A stretch of 64,000 nucleotides of DNA, taken from NCBI RefSeq assembly GCF_009746715.1, contig NZ_VRKW01000001.1:310001-374000 (forward strand), given 5' to 3'. A program made the translations under genes and the position numbers. The notes under the pieces were generated by a model. It ran no database searches and was not told where the DNA came from. It saw only the letters and a program-made list of their open reading frames with translations. The first letter of the stretch is position 1. Each line of letters starts with the position of its first letter. Below are positions 9,797-18,705 of this stretch, one piece after another. Source of the stretch: Ketobacter sp. MCCC 1A13808. Its GTDB lineage: Bacteria; Pseudomonadota; Gammaproteobacteria; Pseudomonadales; Ketobacteraceae.

Positions 9797-11491
9797 TTAA
9801 AAATACTTGCTATAGGATAGCTCAAACAGCAAGAAGGTTACTTCAGTTTGAATATCTTCACCCTGAAACGGAGCATAAGTAACATCGACCGGATCACAAT
9901 CGTTACCCACCGCGGTGCAGGCAGGATAGAATTGTTCGCTCTGCAAATAGCCAAAGGTAAAGTCAATCTGACTTTTATTTCTGAATAAATAAGACCCTCC
10001 TAGTGAATACAAGTACCCTTCCGATAGCGTAACTGTTGCATTAGGTGAGTCATTACGTACGGCTGACGGACGATATTGTAAACCGGCTCGGAAACTAAAG
10101 TTGTTGGTAGCTTTATATTCTGTTCCCATTGACCAATAAGCAACATCGCGCAAGCCAAGGCGATAAATAACCGCGTTAGGTTTTATTCCTTTCGCGCCCC
10201 CGGTGCCAACAGTATCCACCAAATTTCCCAATGCGAGCAGTGGTATATCTTTGTCAAACTGCAGGCTGATATCGCTGAACGTCGACCATTCCGTCCACTT
10301 GATATCAAAATTGTAGCTCCATTTAGGTGTGAGATTCAGACTAATACCTGCATTAAACCGCTGTGGAATTTCATAACTAATCTTAATTTCGCCACTGCCC
10401 TGGGCCAGCAGTTCAGCCTGGGATGGTAACCTGAACCCCAATGCGTCAGTAGCTTGCACCACCGTATTCCATACTTCTCCACCCATGAATGTCACCAAAA
10501 AAGCTTCAAAAGGCGGATTAACCGGGAAATCATACTCTCCATCGAGCTTCACCTTGACGCCGGAATTATAGGATAGCCCAAGTGTAAACCATGACTTGGG
10601 TGACCAAAGCAACCCTAGGTTAAAACCAATAGCGTCATTTTGACTTGCTTCAAACTTAAGGGTCGTTATTTGTGTGTAAGGCGGTATCGATGTACATAGG
10701 TCCAGTTCTGCAAACTGAGGTTCACCATTTTCATTACACAACAATCCACTCACATAGGGTGTCGGAATTAAAAACAAGCCATCGTTGGGGGCGCGAACCG
10801 GCATCTCAAGCCCCATACCCGCGTAACTCAAATTGATCGCCATGCCAATCGATAACGTATCTGAAAATTCATAGCCTACTGAAGGTGAGAAATAAGTTAA
10901 TAAAGCAAACGCACTGCGCTGCTGAAAAAAGCGGCCAGGATCATCATCTTCTTTATGGGCACCCATCATCATGGGTGTGTATACGCTGGTAGCAAATGTA
11001 AACAGACTGTCAGGCGCATTATAGGAGGCTCCCCCCGTTGCCCCGAAGGCCGAGGACTTATCTTGCATGCCTTTCCCTGGTGTCATAACGGTAGGGCCAG
11101 CAGTTTCACTTTTCTGGCCGTAAGCCTCATCGTATAAAAAAAGCTTACCTTCCTCACTCAGATTACCATCAGCATCCAAAAAGAACTGCGCGGCATCATC
11201 CAGAATTTTTTGCTGGTAATCCCCGTATTCTCCAAAATAAGTAGTTGCTGAAAAATCTCCGGCAACAAACTTTACCAGGAATTGTCGTGCCTTCAAACGA
11301 GCAAGCCCTGCAGGATTAAAATGGATAGAGTCTATCCCCGGCGGGTCCGCAGTGACTGCATGGCCCAAGGCTAACGCCTTAGCGTTACCTATTGCAAGGT
11401 CATCAGTGAAAGAGGCCTCTACCGGTGAAGAACACACTAGTGAAAACCAGATGCACCATCTTATTCTTTGTTGGTCTACCATATATATCAT
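9797..11491 (-). CDS. FadL/TodX-family outer membrane channel
   Basis: Outer-membrane beta-barrel of the OmpP1/FadL/TodX family, which lets hydrophobic molecules such as long-chain fatty acids, alkanes or aromatics cross the outer membrane. The 564-residue precursor begins with a short signal region. The hallmark N-terminal hatch segment follows (LALGHAVTADPPGIDSIHFN and NPAGLARL, where FadL proteins have A-x-D-x-S-x-x-x-x-NPAGL). The rest alternates polar and hydrophobic residues and ends in a terminal Phe (SYSKYF), the outer-membrane targeting signature. ATGs at 11491 and 11482 are both possible starts, neither with a strong ribosome-binding site. It sits between the P450 and the beta-propeller gene, implying uptake of a hydrophobic P450 substrate. 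Confidence 0.85.
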   Translation of the reverse strand: MIYMVDQQRIRWCIWFSLVCSSPVEASFTDDLAIGNAKALALGHAVTADPPGIDSIHFNPAGLARLKARQFLVKFVAGDFSATTYFGEYGDYQQKILDDAAQFFLDADGNLSEEGKLFLYDEAYGQKSETAGPTVMTPGKGMQDKSSAFGATGGASYNAPDSLFTFATSVYTPMMMGAHKEDDDPGRFFQQRSAFALLTYFSPSVGYEFSDTLSIGMAINLSYAGMGLEMPVRAPNDGLFLIPTPYVSGLLCNENGEPQFAELDLCTSIPPYTQITTLKFEASQNDAIGFNLGLLWSPKSWFTLGLSYNSGVKVKLDGEYDFPVNPPFEAFLVTFMGGEVWNTVVQATDALGFRLPSQAELLAQGSGEIKISYEIPQRFNAGISLNLTPKWSYNFDIKWTEWSTFSDISLQFDKDIPLLALGNLVDTVGTGGAKGIKPNAVIYRLGLRDVAYWSMGTEYKATNNFSFRAGLQYRPSAVRNDSPNATVTLSEGYLYSLGGSYLFRNKSQIDFTFGYLQSEQFYPACTAVGNDCDPVDVTYAPFQGEDIQTEVTFLLFELSYSKYF

Positions 11492-11677
11492 TTCTGCTAC
11501 CGCGAAGTTTTAGTTTTTATGATTGTGTTCACAGTGATATAGGGATATCCCGTTTATCCACCCTTTTTTCATCCCGGTTCACGCTCGGGTGGCTAATTCC
11601 AGTTCTCCAATAGTAGGTACCTGCCAGGGAATTACGGTAATCCAAGCACCCGAACCAGTGCCAAAAATCTGCCCGTG

Positions 11678-13243
11678 CTAAGCTGGTGGGCCTATGAATA
11701 CAGGTAAAGAAATGGCTTGCTTCATTATTCCCATATCTCGGTATTCGATTCGTGATTCGCAAATCCGAGACCCCGCCGGAATCACATCCAGTAGCGCGTT
11801 AATCATTGAGGCAATTTCCTCTTTAGCTAAGTTCACTCCCACGCAGAAATTAGGACCATGACCGAACGTAAGTTGACGGGTTTGCACGACGCGATCCAGA
11901 TTCAGATCATCGGGTTTTTCATATTTTTCAGGGTCCCGGTTAGCGCCACCGGCGGACAGCATGAGCATCTGCCCTTTGCTTATCTTTTTTCCCCGCAGAT
12001 CAAAATCACGCACCGCAAAACGCATGGTTCCAGGCGGAATACTGAACGCATAGCGAATAATTTCATCGATTGATTTCCGGATTTGTGCACGATCATCGCG
12101 TAAACGCGCCATGACGATAGGATTTTCCAATAACGCTTTTATAGCCAATGTCGCTACCATTGCTGTTGCTTCACTACCAGCGCCTATTAACGAAGCCAAC
12201 AGCAACACGATGTCATCTTCAGATAAGTTTTGATCCGCGTCTTGCGCTCGTATCAAGTCAGACACAAGATCTTCCTGGGGGTTGCGCCGGCGTTGTTTGA
12301 CTAAATCTCGAATCCATGCAGCAAATTCCACGAACCCCCGCTCTGATTCCTGGCGGACTTCATCGGATATAAACGGTAAACCACCCTGAACAACCGCCTG
12401 CGCTATTTCGCAGAACCGAACTTCATCTGCCCCCGGGGTGATACCTGTGATCCGGCTGATAACGACGTTGGGGACTTTATTGGTAAATTCACCCATAATA
12501 TCAATCGTTTCGCCTTCCCGCCCGCGCAGGGGATCAATGAGCTGTTTCACCACCTCCTTGATTTGCTGATCCATGCGCGCCACCGCGCGAGGCGTAAAAG
12601 CCGCAGTGGTTAATCTACGCAATCGCGAATGTTCCGCCGGAGCCAATGCATGAATTGCATTTTCATCGGACCATTTCCGCATAGAGCCTTCCGGATGCGG
12701 GGTATATAGATTCCACTCCCGTTTAATATGAGTCACATTTTCCGGATCGTTGAATAGGCGTTGGATATCATCGTGCCGGGTGATCACCCAGAAACCGAAA
12801 GGAGCAACAAAATGGACTGGGTCTGTTGAGCGCAAATAATGCAAATCGGGAATAGGGTCCGTCTTCGCCAGCATGGCAATAAAAGGATCTTCCGTACTAT
12901 TTTCCTCACTTTCATCTATTGCGCTTGCATCGGCCACATCCCGGGAAATCCTGTAGCCGCTGAAGCGATAGGACCCCATTAAACCGGCCTTGATTTTGCC
13001 GCTCATTTGCTCGCCTGATAGGGTTGCTTTGAATTCCACTTTCATTTTTATGGGTGAGGTAACGTGGTTAATCCAGGATATTTTGTCACCCTCTACCGCT
13101 GCATTCGAGATCGGTTGAGGTGCGCCTTTTCCCGATTGTGTACCCGTCAGTTTGCCGTCCACGGTTTGCAAAACCAACTCCGTTTTTTGTTCTCCGGTGG
13201 GCCCCTTTACAGAAATGCTCCACACGCCATCTACTTTTGACAT
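11678..13243 (-). CDS. Cytochrome P450 with extra N-terminal beta-rich domain
   Basis: Soluble bacterial-type cytochrome P450 of about 400 residues preceded by an additional domain of about 100 residues. P450 landmarks: an I-helix with GAGSEATA, the ExxR motif as EIIR, and the haem loop FGHGPNFCVG with the thiolate ligand Cys near residue 467. The usual His/Arg two residues before that Cys is Asn. The first 100 residues (starting VDGVWSISVKGPTGEQKTEL) have the pattern of a small stand-alone beta-barrel seen in many bacterial hypothetical proteins (short strands, TVDGKLTGT, VEFKATLSGEQMSG). A GTG at 13246 is one codon upstream, but the ATG at 13243 is better spaced from AAGGAG. Neighbours (FadL channel, EmrAB pump) suggest oxidation of an imported hydrophobic compound. 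Confidence 0.88.
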   Translation of the reverse strand: MSKVDGVWSISVKGPTGEQKTELVLQTVDGKLTGTQSGKGAPQPISNAAVEGDKISWINHVTSPIKMKVEFKATLSGEQMSGKIKAGLMGSYRFSGYRISRDVADASAIDESEENSTEDPFIAMLAKTDPIPDLHYLRSTDPVHFVAPFGFWVITRHDDIQRLFNDPENVTHIKREWNLYTPHPEGSMRKWSDENAIHALAPAEHSRLRRLTTAAFTPRAVARMDQQIKEVVKQLIDPLRGREGETIDIMGEFTNKVPNVVISRITGITPGADEVRFCEIAQAVVQGGLPFISDEVRQESERGFVEFAAWIRDLVKQRRRNPQEDLVSDLIRAQDADQNLSEDDIVLLLASLIGAGSEATAMVATLAIKALLENPIVMARLRDDRAQIRKSIDEIIRYAFSIPPGTMRFAVRDFDLRGKKISKGQMLMLSAGGANRDPEKYEKPDDLNLDRVVQTRQLTFGHGPNFCVGVNLAKEEIASMINALLDVIPAGSRICESRIEYRDMGIMKQAISLPVFIGPPA

Positions 13244-13300
13244 CACAGGTTCTCCTTATTAATTGCCGATTTCTCTATACCTGGTTAAAACTTACTTTTG

Positions 13301-14863
13301 TTAGCGAGCAGGCCTTGTCTTATCACTCGCCAGAGGCATCAACAGGACCACCAAAGCCGTCAACACAAATGTAACGGAACAACCTGTGAAAACCTGATTG
13401 GTTGACAGCATGGCTGCCTGGCCTGCTACCACTCGCTCTATTAAAAAAATCGATTGCTCCGTGGACATGCCTCGCTGAACAAAAAAATCGATCAAATGTC
13501 GGGTATTCTGCAGGGCACTTACAATTTCTTCATGATATCGACTGCCTCCGTTGATCCATGCGCTAGTGACGATGGACGTGCCAAAAGCACCCGCAACCGT
13601 GCGTACGAAATTGATCAGGCCAGAAGCAGCAGCAAGATCTTCGGTCTTGACACTACGCAGCGCTGAAGTCATTAGCGGAATAATGAAAAAAGACATCCCA
13701 AGCCCCATGAATGAGACTTGCATTGCTATTTGCCCATAGGTCATCTGGCTGGTCGCGCCACTGCGAATGAAGGAGATTATTCCAAGGTAAAGTAAAGCGC
13801 CGACGACCATATATTTATGATTGGCACGCGCCAACATTTTGCTTGCTACGGCCGATGCTACAAACGCGGCTATTCCACTGCCCGCCATCGTCGTACCTGC
13901 CTGGCGTGCGGTATACCCCATATCAGTTTGGAGCCACAAAGGCGTGAGTACGATCGTTGCAAAATAAGCTCCCATCGCCAGCGCTAACGCAATCAGGCTG
14001 GTAGCAAAACCCCGATAACGAAGTATCTTAAGATTCACGATCGGATTATCGTCCGTGAGCTCCCAAATCACGAAGGTAACAAGTCCAACAAACGAAACTA
14101 CTGTCAAACTTACTATCAAATCCGATGCAAACCAGTCATGGTCCTTGCCGAGATCCAGCGTTAACTGCAACGCGCCGACCCAGACAACTAACAACACCAG
14201 GCCGATTAAATCCACTTCTACACGCCGAGAGGGTGTCTCGTGGGATTGCAGGCATTTCCATAACGCCAATGTTGCTACGATAGAAATAGGTACGTTAATC
14301 CAGAATATGCTTGGCCAACCTACAGCATCACATAACACCCCCCCAAGTAGCGGACCAACGACTGGAGCGAGCACGGTGGTCATAGACCATAACGCCATAG
14401 CCAAAGCCTGCTGATGTGAGGGAAATATCCGCAGCAGCAAGGCTTGGGACAGCGGGATTAACGGGCCACCGGTCAACCCCTGAAGTATCCGAGCCACCAC
14501 CAAAAAATTTAAGCTGGTTGAAAGCGCACAGAGCGCGGAACACAAACCAAACCCCGCCATAGCCACCACCAACACGCGAACCGACCCAAAGCGGCTGGTC
14601 AACCAACCTGTTAACGGCACGATAATGGCTTCCGCCACAGCGTATGACGTTATTACCCATGTTCCCTCTCCGGGTGATGCACCCAAACCACCTGCAATAT
14701 TCGGCACCGACACATTCGCAATACTCAAATCCAGAACGGCCATAAAATTTGCTACCGCCAACAGTACGGCTGCGGACCACATCGCCGCGGGTGGTAACAT
14801 TTTTGAAGTTAGCTGGTCCGATGCAGCCGCATCCGTCACTAAATTTGAAGAGGATCTGCCCAT
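13301..14863 (-). CDS. EmrB/QacA-type MFS drug:proton antiporter (DHA2 family)
   Basis: Inner-membrane proton-driven exporter of the 14-helix DHA2 branch of the major facilitator superfamily. The 520-residue product shows the family motif around TM1 (AVLDLSIANVSVPNIAGGL), the antiporter motif in TM5 (MTTVLAPVVGPLLGG), and a charged loop GWLTSRFGSVRV between TM2 and TM3. It starts two bases after the EmrA-type gene, so the two are translationally coupled and should form a tripartite EmrAB-TolC-like pump. Its substrate is unknown; the adjoining P450 and FadL genes suggest a hydrophobic compound or its oxidised product. Confidence 0.92.
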   Translation of the reverse strand: MGRSSSNLVTDAAASDQLTSKMLPPAAMWSAAVLLAVANFMAVLDLSIANVSVPNIAGGLGASPGEGTWVITSYAVAEAIIVPLTGWLTSRFGSVRVLVVAMAGFGLCSALCALSTSLNFLVVARILQGLTGGPLIPLSQALLLRIFPSHQQALAMALWSMTTVLAPVVGPLLGGVLCDAVGWPSIFWINVPISIVATLALWKCLQSHETPSRRVEVDLIGLVLLVVWVGALQLTLDLGKDHDWFASDLIVSLTVVSFVGLVTFVIWELTDDNPIVNLKILRYRGFATSLIALALAMGAYFATIVLTPLWLQTDMGYTARQAGTTMAGSGIAAFVASAVASKMLARANHKYMVVGALLYLGIISFIRSGATSQMTYGQIAMQVSFMGLGMSFFIIPLMTSALRSVKTEDLAAASGLINFVRTVAGAFGTSIVTSAWINGGSRYHEEIVSALQNTRHLIDFFVQRGMSTEQSIFLIERVVAGQAAMLSTNQVFTGCSVTFVLTALVVLLMPLASDKTRPAR

Positions 14864-14865
14864 GC

Positions 14866-16035
14866 CTATTTTTCCAGATGTATGGTCGTTTCCATCGATA
14901 GGCCAATCCGCAACGGCCGTTGTCGCAATTGATTAGGATCAATTTCGATACGCACAGGTAATCTTTGCACGACCTTGATCCAATTCCCCGTCGCATTTTG
15001 AGCTGGAATTATTGCGAACGCCGCCCCGGTTCCTCCGGCGATTCCGGCAACCTTACCGTTATAAATATACTGATCCCCATACAGGTCAGCTTTAAGAGTG
15101 ACTGCTTGCCCCACTTTCACATCCTTAAGTTGAACTTCCTTGAAATTCGCACTGACAAATACCTCATGGAGAGGAACGATATTCATCAACGTTGCGCCGG
15201 CCTGCACTCTCTGCCCAATTTGAACGGATCGCTTTGCAATCAATCCATCCAAGGGGGCACGAATCACACTACGCTCGAGATTCCATTCAGCCTGCTGTAA
15301 CTGAACCTCGGCGGCTTTAATTTCGGGGTGGTTTTGTAACGTCGTGTCGTCGATCAGCGCACGATTGGCGTCCCGGTCAGCACGTGCCAGTTCAAGTTGA
15401 GCCTGGGCTACGGAAAGCGCTGCAGTAGCTTGATCCACACGATTACCTGCGACAGCCAATTCCTCTTTCGAAATCGCGTTGTCACGCGCAAGGTTTTGCC
15501 GACGAGCATACTCGCGCTCTATATGAGCTAAATCCGCGCCTGCACTGGTCAGCGCCGCCTCCCGGGAAGCAATCACCGCACCTAGCGCCAAATCATTGGC
15601 AAAGTAACCCCGCACTCTGCGCTGGGCTTGCCAAAAATGTGCTTCGGCCCGGGCAACGGATAGGCGCAAGTCCTTATCATCCAGCACTACCAGGACATCA
15701 CCTTCATGAACAAACTGAGTATCCTTAACTTTGATATCCGCTACCGCACCAGAGACCAAAGGGGTCACCTGTGCCAATTCAGCGTTGACATAGGCGTTAT
15801 CTGTTGTAATTCTGTGAGCACTTCCGATGATTGCCCCATAGCTGAGCCCAGCAGCCGCGACCAGAAACACCAGGAGTGCCAACAGGGTAAATGCCCGCTG
15901 ACGCGTGTGGGAATTGAAACCCGGATGAGCGTCCTCCGCGGTTGCAATATCCTGATCGATCTTGGCTTGACCTGCGGAGACAGGGTTGTTCTTTCTAAAC
16001 TGCATACGATCTTTAAAACCCTCATTGAGCTTCAC
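14866..16035 (-). CDS. EmrA/HlyD-family membrane fusion protein
   Basis: Periplasmic adaptor that links the inner-membrane exporter to an outer-membrane channel. The 389-residue product has one N-terminal membrane segment (about residues 45-68). A biotinyl-lipoyl-like half-motif follows (VKDTQFVHEGDVLVVLDD), then a helical hairpin and the second lipoyl half (VIRAPLDGLIAKRSVQIGQ). No outer-membrane factor gene is present in the cluster, so a TolC encoded elsewhere would be needed. The gene lies 156 bp from the tetR-like gene on the same strand, and this gap carries a perfect palindrome next to a promoter-like sequence. Confidence 0.92.
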   Translation of the reverse strand: MKLNEGFKDRMQFRKNNPVSAGQAKIDQDIATAEDAHPGFNSHTRQRAFTLLALLVFLVAAAGLSYGAIIGSAHRITTDNAYVNAELAQVTPLVSGAVADIKVKDTQFVHEGDVLVVLDDKDLRLSVARAEAHFWQAQRRVRGYFANDLALGAVIASREAALTSAGADLAHIEREYARRQNLARDNAISKEELAVAGNRVDQATAALSVAQAQLELARADRDANRALIDDTTLQNHPEIKAAEVQLQQAEWNLERSVIRAPLDGLIAKRSVQIGQRVQAGATLMNIVPLHEVFVSANFKEVQLKDVKVGQAVTLKADLYGDQYIYNGKVAGIAGGTGAAFAIIPAQNATGNWIKVVQRLPVRIEIDPNQLRQRPLRIGLSMETTIHLEK

Positions 16036-16076
16036 GCGCCTTTGCAGGGGCGTGAACCCTACCGCGATTTATAACC

Positions 16077-16090
16077 GTACCGTACGGTAC
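16077..16090. promoter_or_regulatory. Perfect 14-bp palindrome, probable TetR-family operator
   Basis: The sequence GTACCGTACGGTAC is identical to its own reverse complement. It lies 42 bp upstream of the emrA-like start, directly downstream of a promoter-like TTGACA element on the minus strand, where a bound repressor would block transcription. The TetR-family gene just upstream is the obvious candidate to bind it. TetR-family operators are typically palindromes of this size range. Binding itself is inference. Confidence 0.6.
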
Positions 16091-16094
16091 ATTT

Positions 16095-16126
16095 ATAATA
16101 TCATTTGAAGGAGGGGCTGGTGTCAA
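16095..16126 (-). promoter_or_regulatory. Candidate promoter of the efflux/P450 cluster
   Basis: On the minus strand a consensus -35 element TTGACA (16121-16126) is followed by an AT-rich stretch. With 17 bp spacing the -10 would be TGATAT (16098-16103); with 20 bp it would be TATTAT (16095-16100). The predicted start point falls at or beside the 16077-16090 palindrome. It would drive the emrA-like gene and probably the genes beyond it. Confidence 0.45.
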
Positions 16127-16191
16127 GCTGAATATTAAATGTCGGGGAGTTTAATAAGACTTAACGGCTACCAACTGACGGTGGTGCTGCC

Positions 16192-16812
16192 TTATTTAGT
16201 CGAGGCCCTGTTCGTTACTGAGTAGCCTCTAAAAAAGAAATTTGCAACCGAGCGAGAGGCCTGCTTCAACAGATCCTCGGAAGCAGTTTCAATGACACCG
16301 GCCAGCACTAGCTGCACGGGGGGCCCGTAGCACAACGAGTACATGTGCATCGCTGCCTCCAAAGGGTCTGCCTTTATAAAATAGCCTTCACGCATTTTCA
16401 GGTCATAAAATTTCGCAAATTTATCGAGATACTTTTTACCCTCCAACTCATGCATTTTTTTACCGATATTTGTGCGCCTGCCCTCGCTAATAAGCATACG
16501 CCTAAATTCCATCATTTCTGTCGTGCACAGCAGCTTCATAACGTGGTATACGAAATTCTCCAACGCTACTTTGGGATCGCAGGCTTGCTCCAGATCATCA
16601 ATCAGCGGTCTCGCAGTCAAGCGCGCCATTTCTTCCATCACTGCAAAGAACAGTGCTTCCTTAGAGCTGAAATAATTGTAAAGCGTACTTTTCGAGCCAC
16701 CAACGCGCATCGCTATTTCTGAAATACTCGCACCACCGTACCCCTTCTCAATGAATACGTCTGTCGCTGCTTTGAGAATCTCTTTCCGTTTGTCTTCGCT
16801 TTTCGATCTCAC
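16192..16812 (-). CDS. TetR/AcrR-family transcriptional regulator
   Basis: One-component repressor of 206 residues. The N-terminal DNA-binding domain (about residues 8-55) has the classic TetR helix-turn-helix, ending with GGSKSTLYNYFSSKEALF. The C-terminal ligand-binding domain, with the segment EFRRMLISEGRR typical of AcrR_C-type regulators, is expected to sense a small hydrophobic molecule. It is the first gene of the minus-strand efflux/P450 cluster and is separated from the emrA-like gene by 156 bp containing a perfect palindrome, its likely operator. Ligand unknown. Confidence 0.9.
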   Translation of the reverse strand: MRSKSEDKRKEILKAATDVFIEKGYGGASISEIAMRVGGSKSTLYNYFSSKEALFFAVMEEMARLTARPLIDDLEQACDPKVALENFVYHVMKLLCTTEMMEFRRMLISEGRRTNIGKKMHELEGKKYLDKFAKFYDLKMREGYFIKADPLEAAMHMYSLCYGPPVQLVLAGVIETASEDLLKQASRSVANFFFRGYSVTNRASTK

Positions 16813-17034
16813 TTATAGCCTTCTATGCCACACTCACCAGGGGCAGATGTTAATCGGCATTGACACCGTGTTCAATCACCCGCTGCATTTAACCGAAGCT
16901 GATTTCAGCTCAACCCGCCCCCGCTCGACACAAGTATGAACGTTGGCTGTGTTTACTCATTTTGGGCTGCCCTATAGACTAGACCCACCCTGGAGATACA
17001 TTACTGTGCAGGAAACCGCTGTAAACCCACCGAT

Positions 17035-17673
17035 ATGAACGCAGAAAAACGCCACCAGATTTTCTCCCGTTTACGGGAACAGAACCCGAACCCAACCACC
17101 GAACTGGACTATTCCAGCACCTTCGAATTGCTGATTTCGGTGGTGCTATCAGCCCAGGCAACGGATGTCAGCGTTAACAAGGCCACGGCCAAACTCTATC
17201 CGGTTGCCAATACGCCGGAAGCCATCTACGCCCTGGGCGTTGAGGGGCTGACCCCTTATATAAAAACCATCGGCTTGTTTAACAGCAAGGCAGTTAACGT
17301 TATTAAAACCTGTAAGATCCTGATGGATCAGTACCATAGCGAGGTGCCCGCCAATCGGGACGCGCTGGAATCCTTACCCGGAGTCGGCAGGAAAACCGCT
17401 AATGTGGTCCTGAACACGGCCTTTGGGCAGCCGGCCATGGCGGTGGATACCCACATATTCAGAGTGTCTAACCGCACCCGCATCGCGCCCGGCAAAAATG
17501 TGCTGGAAGTGGAGAAAAAGCTCATGCGGATGGTGCCGAAAGAGTTTCTGCTGGATGCCCATCACTGGTTGATTTTGCACGGGCGCTATGTGTGTACCGC
17601 CCGCAAGCCCCGCTGTGGCGCCTGTATTATCGAAGACCTATGTGAATTCAAAGACAAAACCGAGTACGATTGA
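17035..17673 (+). CDS. nth: Endonuclease III (DNA glycosylase/AP lyase)
   Basis: Base-excision repair enzyme that removes oxidised pyrimidines and cleaves the resulting abasic site. The 212-residue product contains the helix-hairpin-helix with catalytic Lys ([18 protein letters not shown], about residues 113-130). The catalytic Asp lies in [13 protein letters not shown], and the C-terminal 4Fe-4S loop has the Cys-x6-Cys-x2-Cys-x5-Cys spacing ([17 protein letters not shown]). Length matches E. coli Nth (211). In many relatives it directly follows rsxE; here the P450/efflux block intervenes. Confidence 0.97.
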   Translation: MNAEKRHQIFSRLREQNPNPTTELDYSSTFELLISVVLSAQATDVSVNKATAKLYPVANTPEAIYALGVEGLTPYIKTIGLFNSKAVNVIKTCKILMDQYHSEVPANRDALESLPGVGRKTANVVLNTAFGQPAMAVDTHIFRVSNRTRIAPGKNVLEVEKKLMRMVPKEFLLDAHHWLILHGRYVCTARKPRCGACIIEDLCEFKDKTEYD

Positions 17674-17717
17674 CCACTCAGTTACGAAGCAATAGCCTGA
17701 TTAAGGAACGCCTGAGT

Positions 17718-17933
17718 ATGTTCGAGACCAAACTATTGGAAATTCTGGTTTGCCCAGTGAGCAAAGCCAAACTGGAATACGATGCCGATAAATCCGAGTT
17801 AATCTGCCTGGCCAGCAATATGGCGTATCCGGTGCGGGACGGCATCGCCGTGATGCTGGAAGAAGAAGCCCGTACCATTAGCCTGGATGAAAAAGAATCC
17901 TACAAGCGCCGCCCCCGCCCTCCCCAATATTAA
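17718..17933 (+). CDS. Trm112/UPF0434-family small protein
   Basis: A 71-residue protein starting [20 protein letters not shown] and containing the [12 protein letters not shown] segment typical of the Trm112-like (YcaR/UPF0434) family. Eukaryotic Trm112 is a zinc-binding activator of methyltransferases; the bacterial role is not settled. Only one Cys of the family's CP...C zinc pattern is obvious near the N-terminus (LVCPVSK), plus a Cys at residue about 33 (ELICL). The ATG at 17718 is preferred over a longer upstream frame because it matches the family N-terminus. It lies 44 bp after nth on the same strand. Confidence 0.9.
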   Translation: MFETKLLEILVCPVSKAKLEYDADKSELICLASNMAYPVRDGIAVMLEEEARTISLDEKESYKRRPRPPQY

Positions 17934-18014
17934 CCCCGGTGTGCAGGCAAACGGTGTTAGAGCTTTTCTCTAGTTTATGCACCGAGCCTGCTCCAAAGTG
18001 CCTCCAGGTAAATT

Positions 18015-18698
18015 ATGCCAAAAACCTCCCAAACTTTACTTGAATACGAAATTATCGAACCCGGACGAGAAGCCACCGCCTGTGTTATCTGGCTACATGG
18101 ACTGGGTGCAAGTGGCCACGATTTTATCCCGGTGGTTCCCCACCTGCCGTTAGCGGATGACTTGTCAGTACGCTTTATTTTTCCCCATGCACCCAGTATT
18201 CCCGTGTCTTGCAACTCAGGTTATGTGATGCCGGCATGGTATGACATTCTGGCGCTTACCGAGGTGCGTGAAATCAACCAATCCCATCTGGAAGATTCAC
18301 GCATGGCAGTGTCGCTGTTGATCGAACAGCAAATTGAGCAAGGCATTCCTTGCGAAAAAATTCTGCTGATTGGTTTTTCCCAGGGAGGTGCAGTGGTCTA
18401 TCACACCGGACTTCAGTATCCGCAAAAATTAGCGGGTCTGATTGCGTTATCCACCTACATGCCTAATCCACAATTGTTGGATGACACCGCCAGGACCACG
18501 AACCAGAATATAACGATCCATATTGCTCAGGGCACTGCAGATGACATGGTGAAAGAACCCGTAGCCTACCTCGCTTATGAATGGTTGCAGCAACATGAAT
18601 ACAAGGTGGACTGGACCACTTACCCTATGGGCCACGAAGTATGTATGCCTGAAATCCGTCAAATAGGCACCTGGATTACTGAGCTATTAAAAGACTGA
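18015..18698 (+). CDS. Carboxylesterase/phospholipase, alpha/beta hydrolase (Abhydrolase_2 family)
   Basis: Cytosolic serine esterase of 227 residues, similar to Pseudomonas carboxylesterase II and acyl-protein thioesterases. The oxyanion-hole segment is VIWLHGLGASGHDF (about residues 23-36). The nucleophile elbow is LIGFSQGGAV (G-x-S-x-G, Ser near residue 121). The acid and His are probably Asp in QGTADDMV and His in YPMGHEVCMPEI. The gene ends seven bases before the convergent gloA stop. Substrate range is typically short acyl esters; the physiological substrate is unknown. Confidence 0.9.
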   Translation: MPKTSQTLLEYEIIEPGREATACVIWLHGLGASGHDFIPVVPHLPLADDLSVRFIFPHAPSIPVSCNSGYVMPAWYDILALTEVREINQSHLEDSRMAVSLLIEQQIEQGIPCEKILLIGFSQGGAVVYHTGLQYPQKLAGLIALSTYMPNPQLLDDTARTTNQNITIHIAQGTADDMVKEPVAYLAYEWLQQHEYKVDWTTYPMGHEVCMPEIRQIGTWITELLKD

Positions 18699-18705
18699 TA
18701 CCGGA

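Noticed and set aside
16813-17034. Possible short gene or tRNA between tetR and nth
   Set aside because: Frames of about 60 residues have no protein-like pattern, and no tRNA T-loop or acceptor stem could be found.
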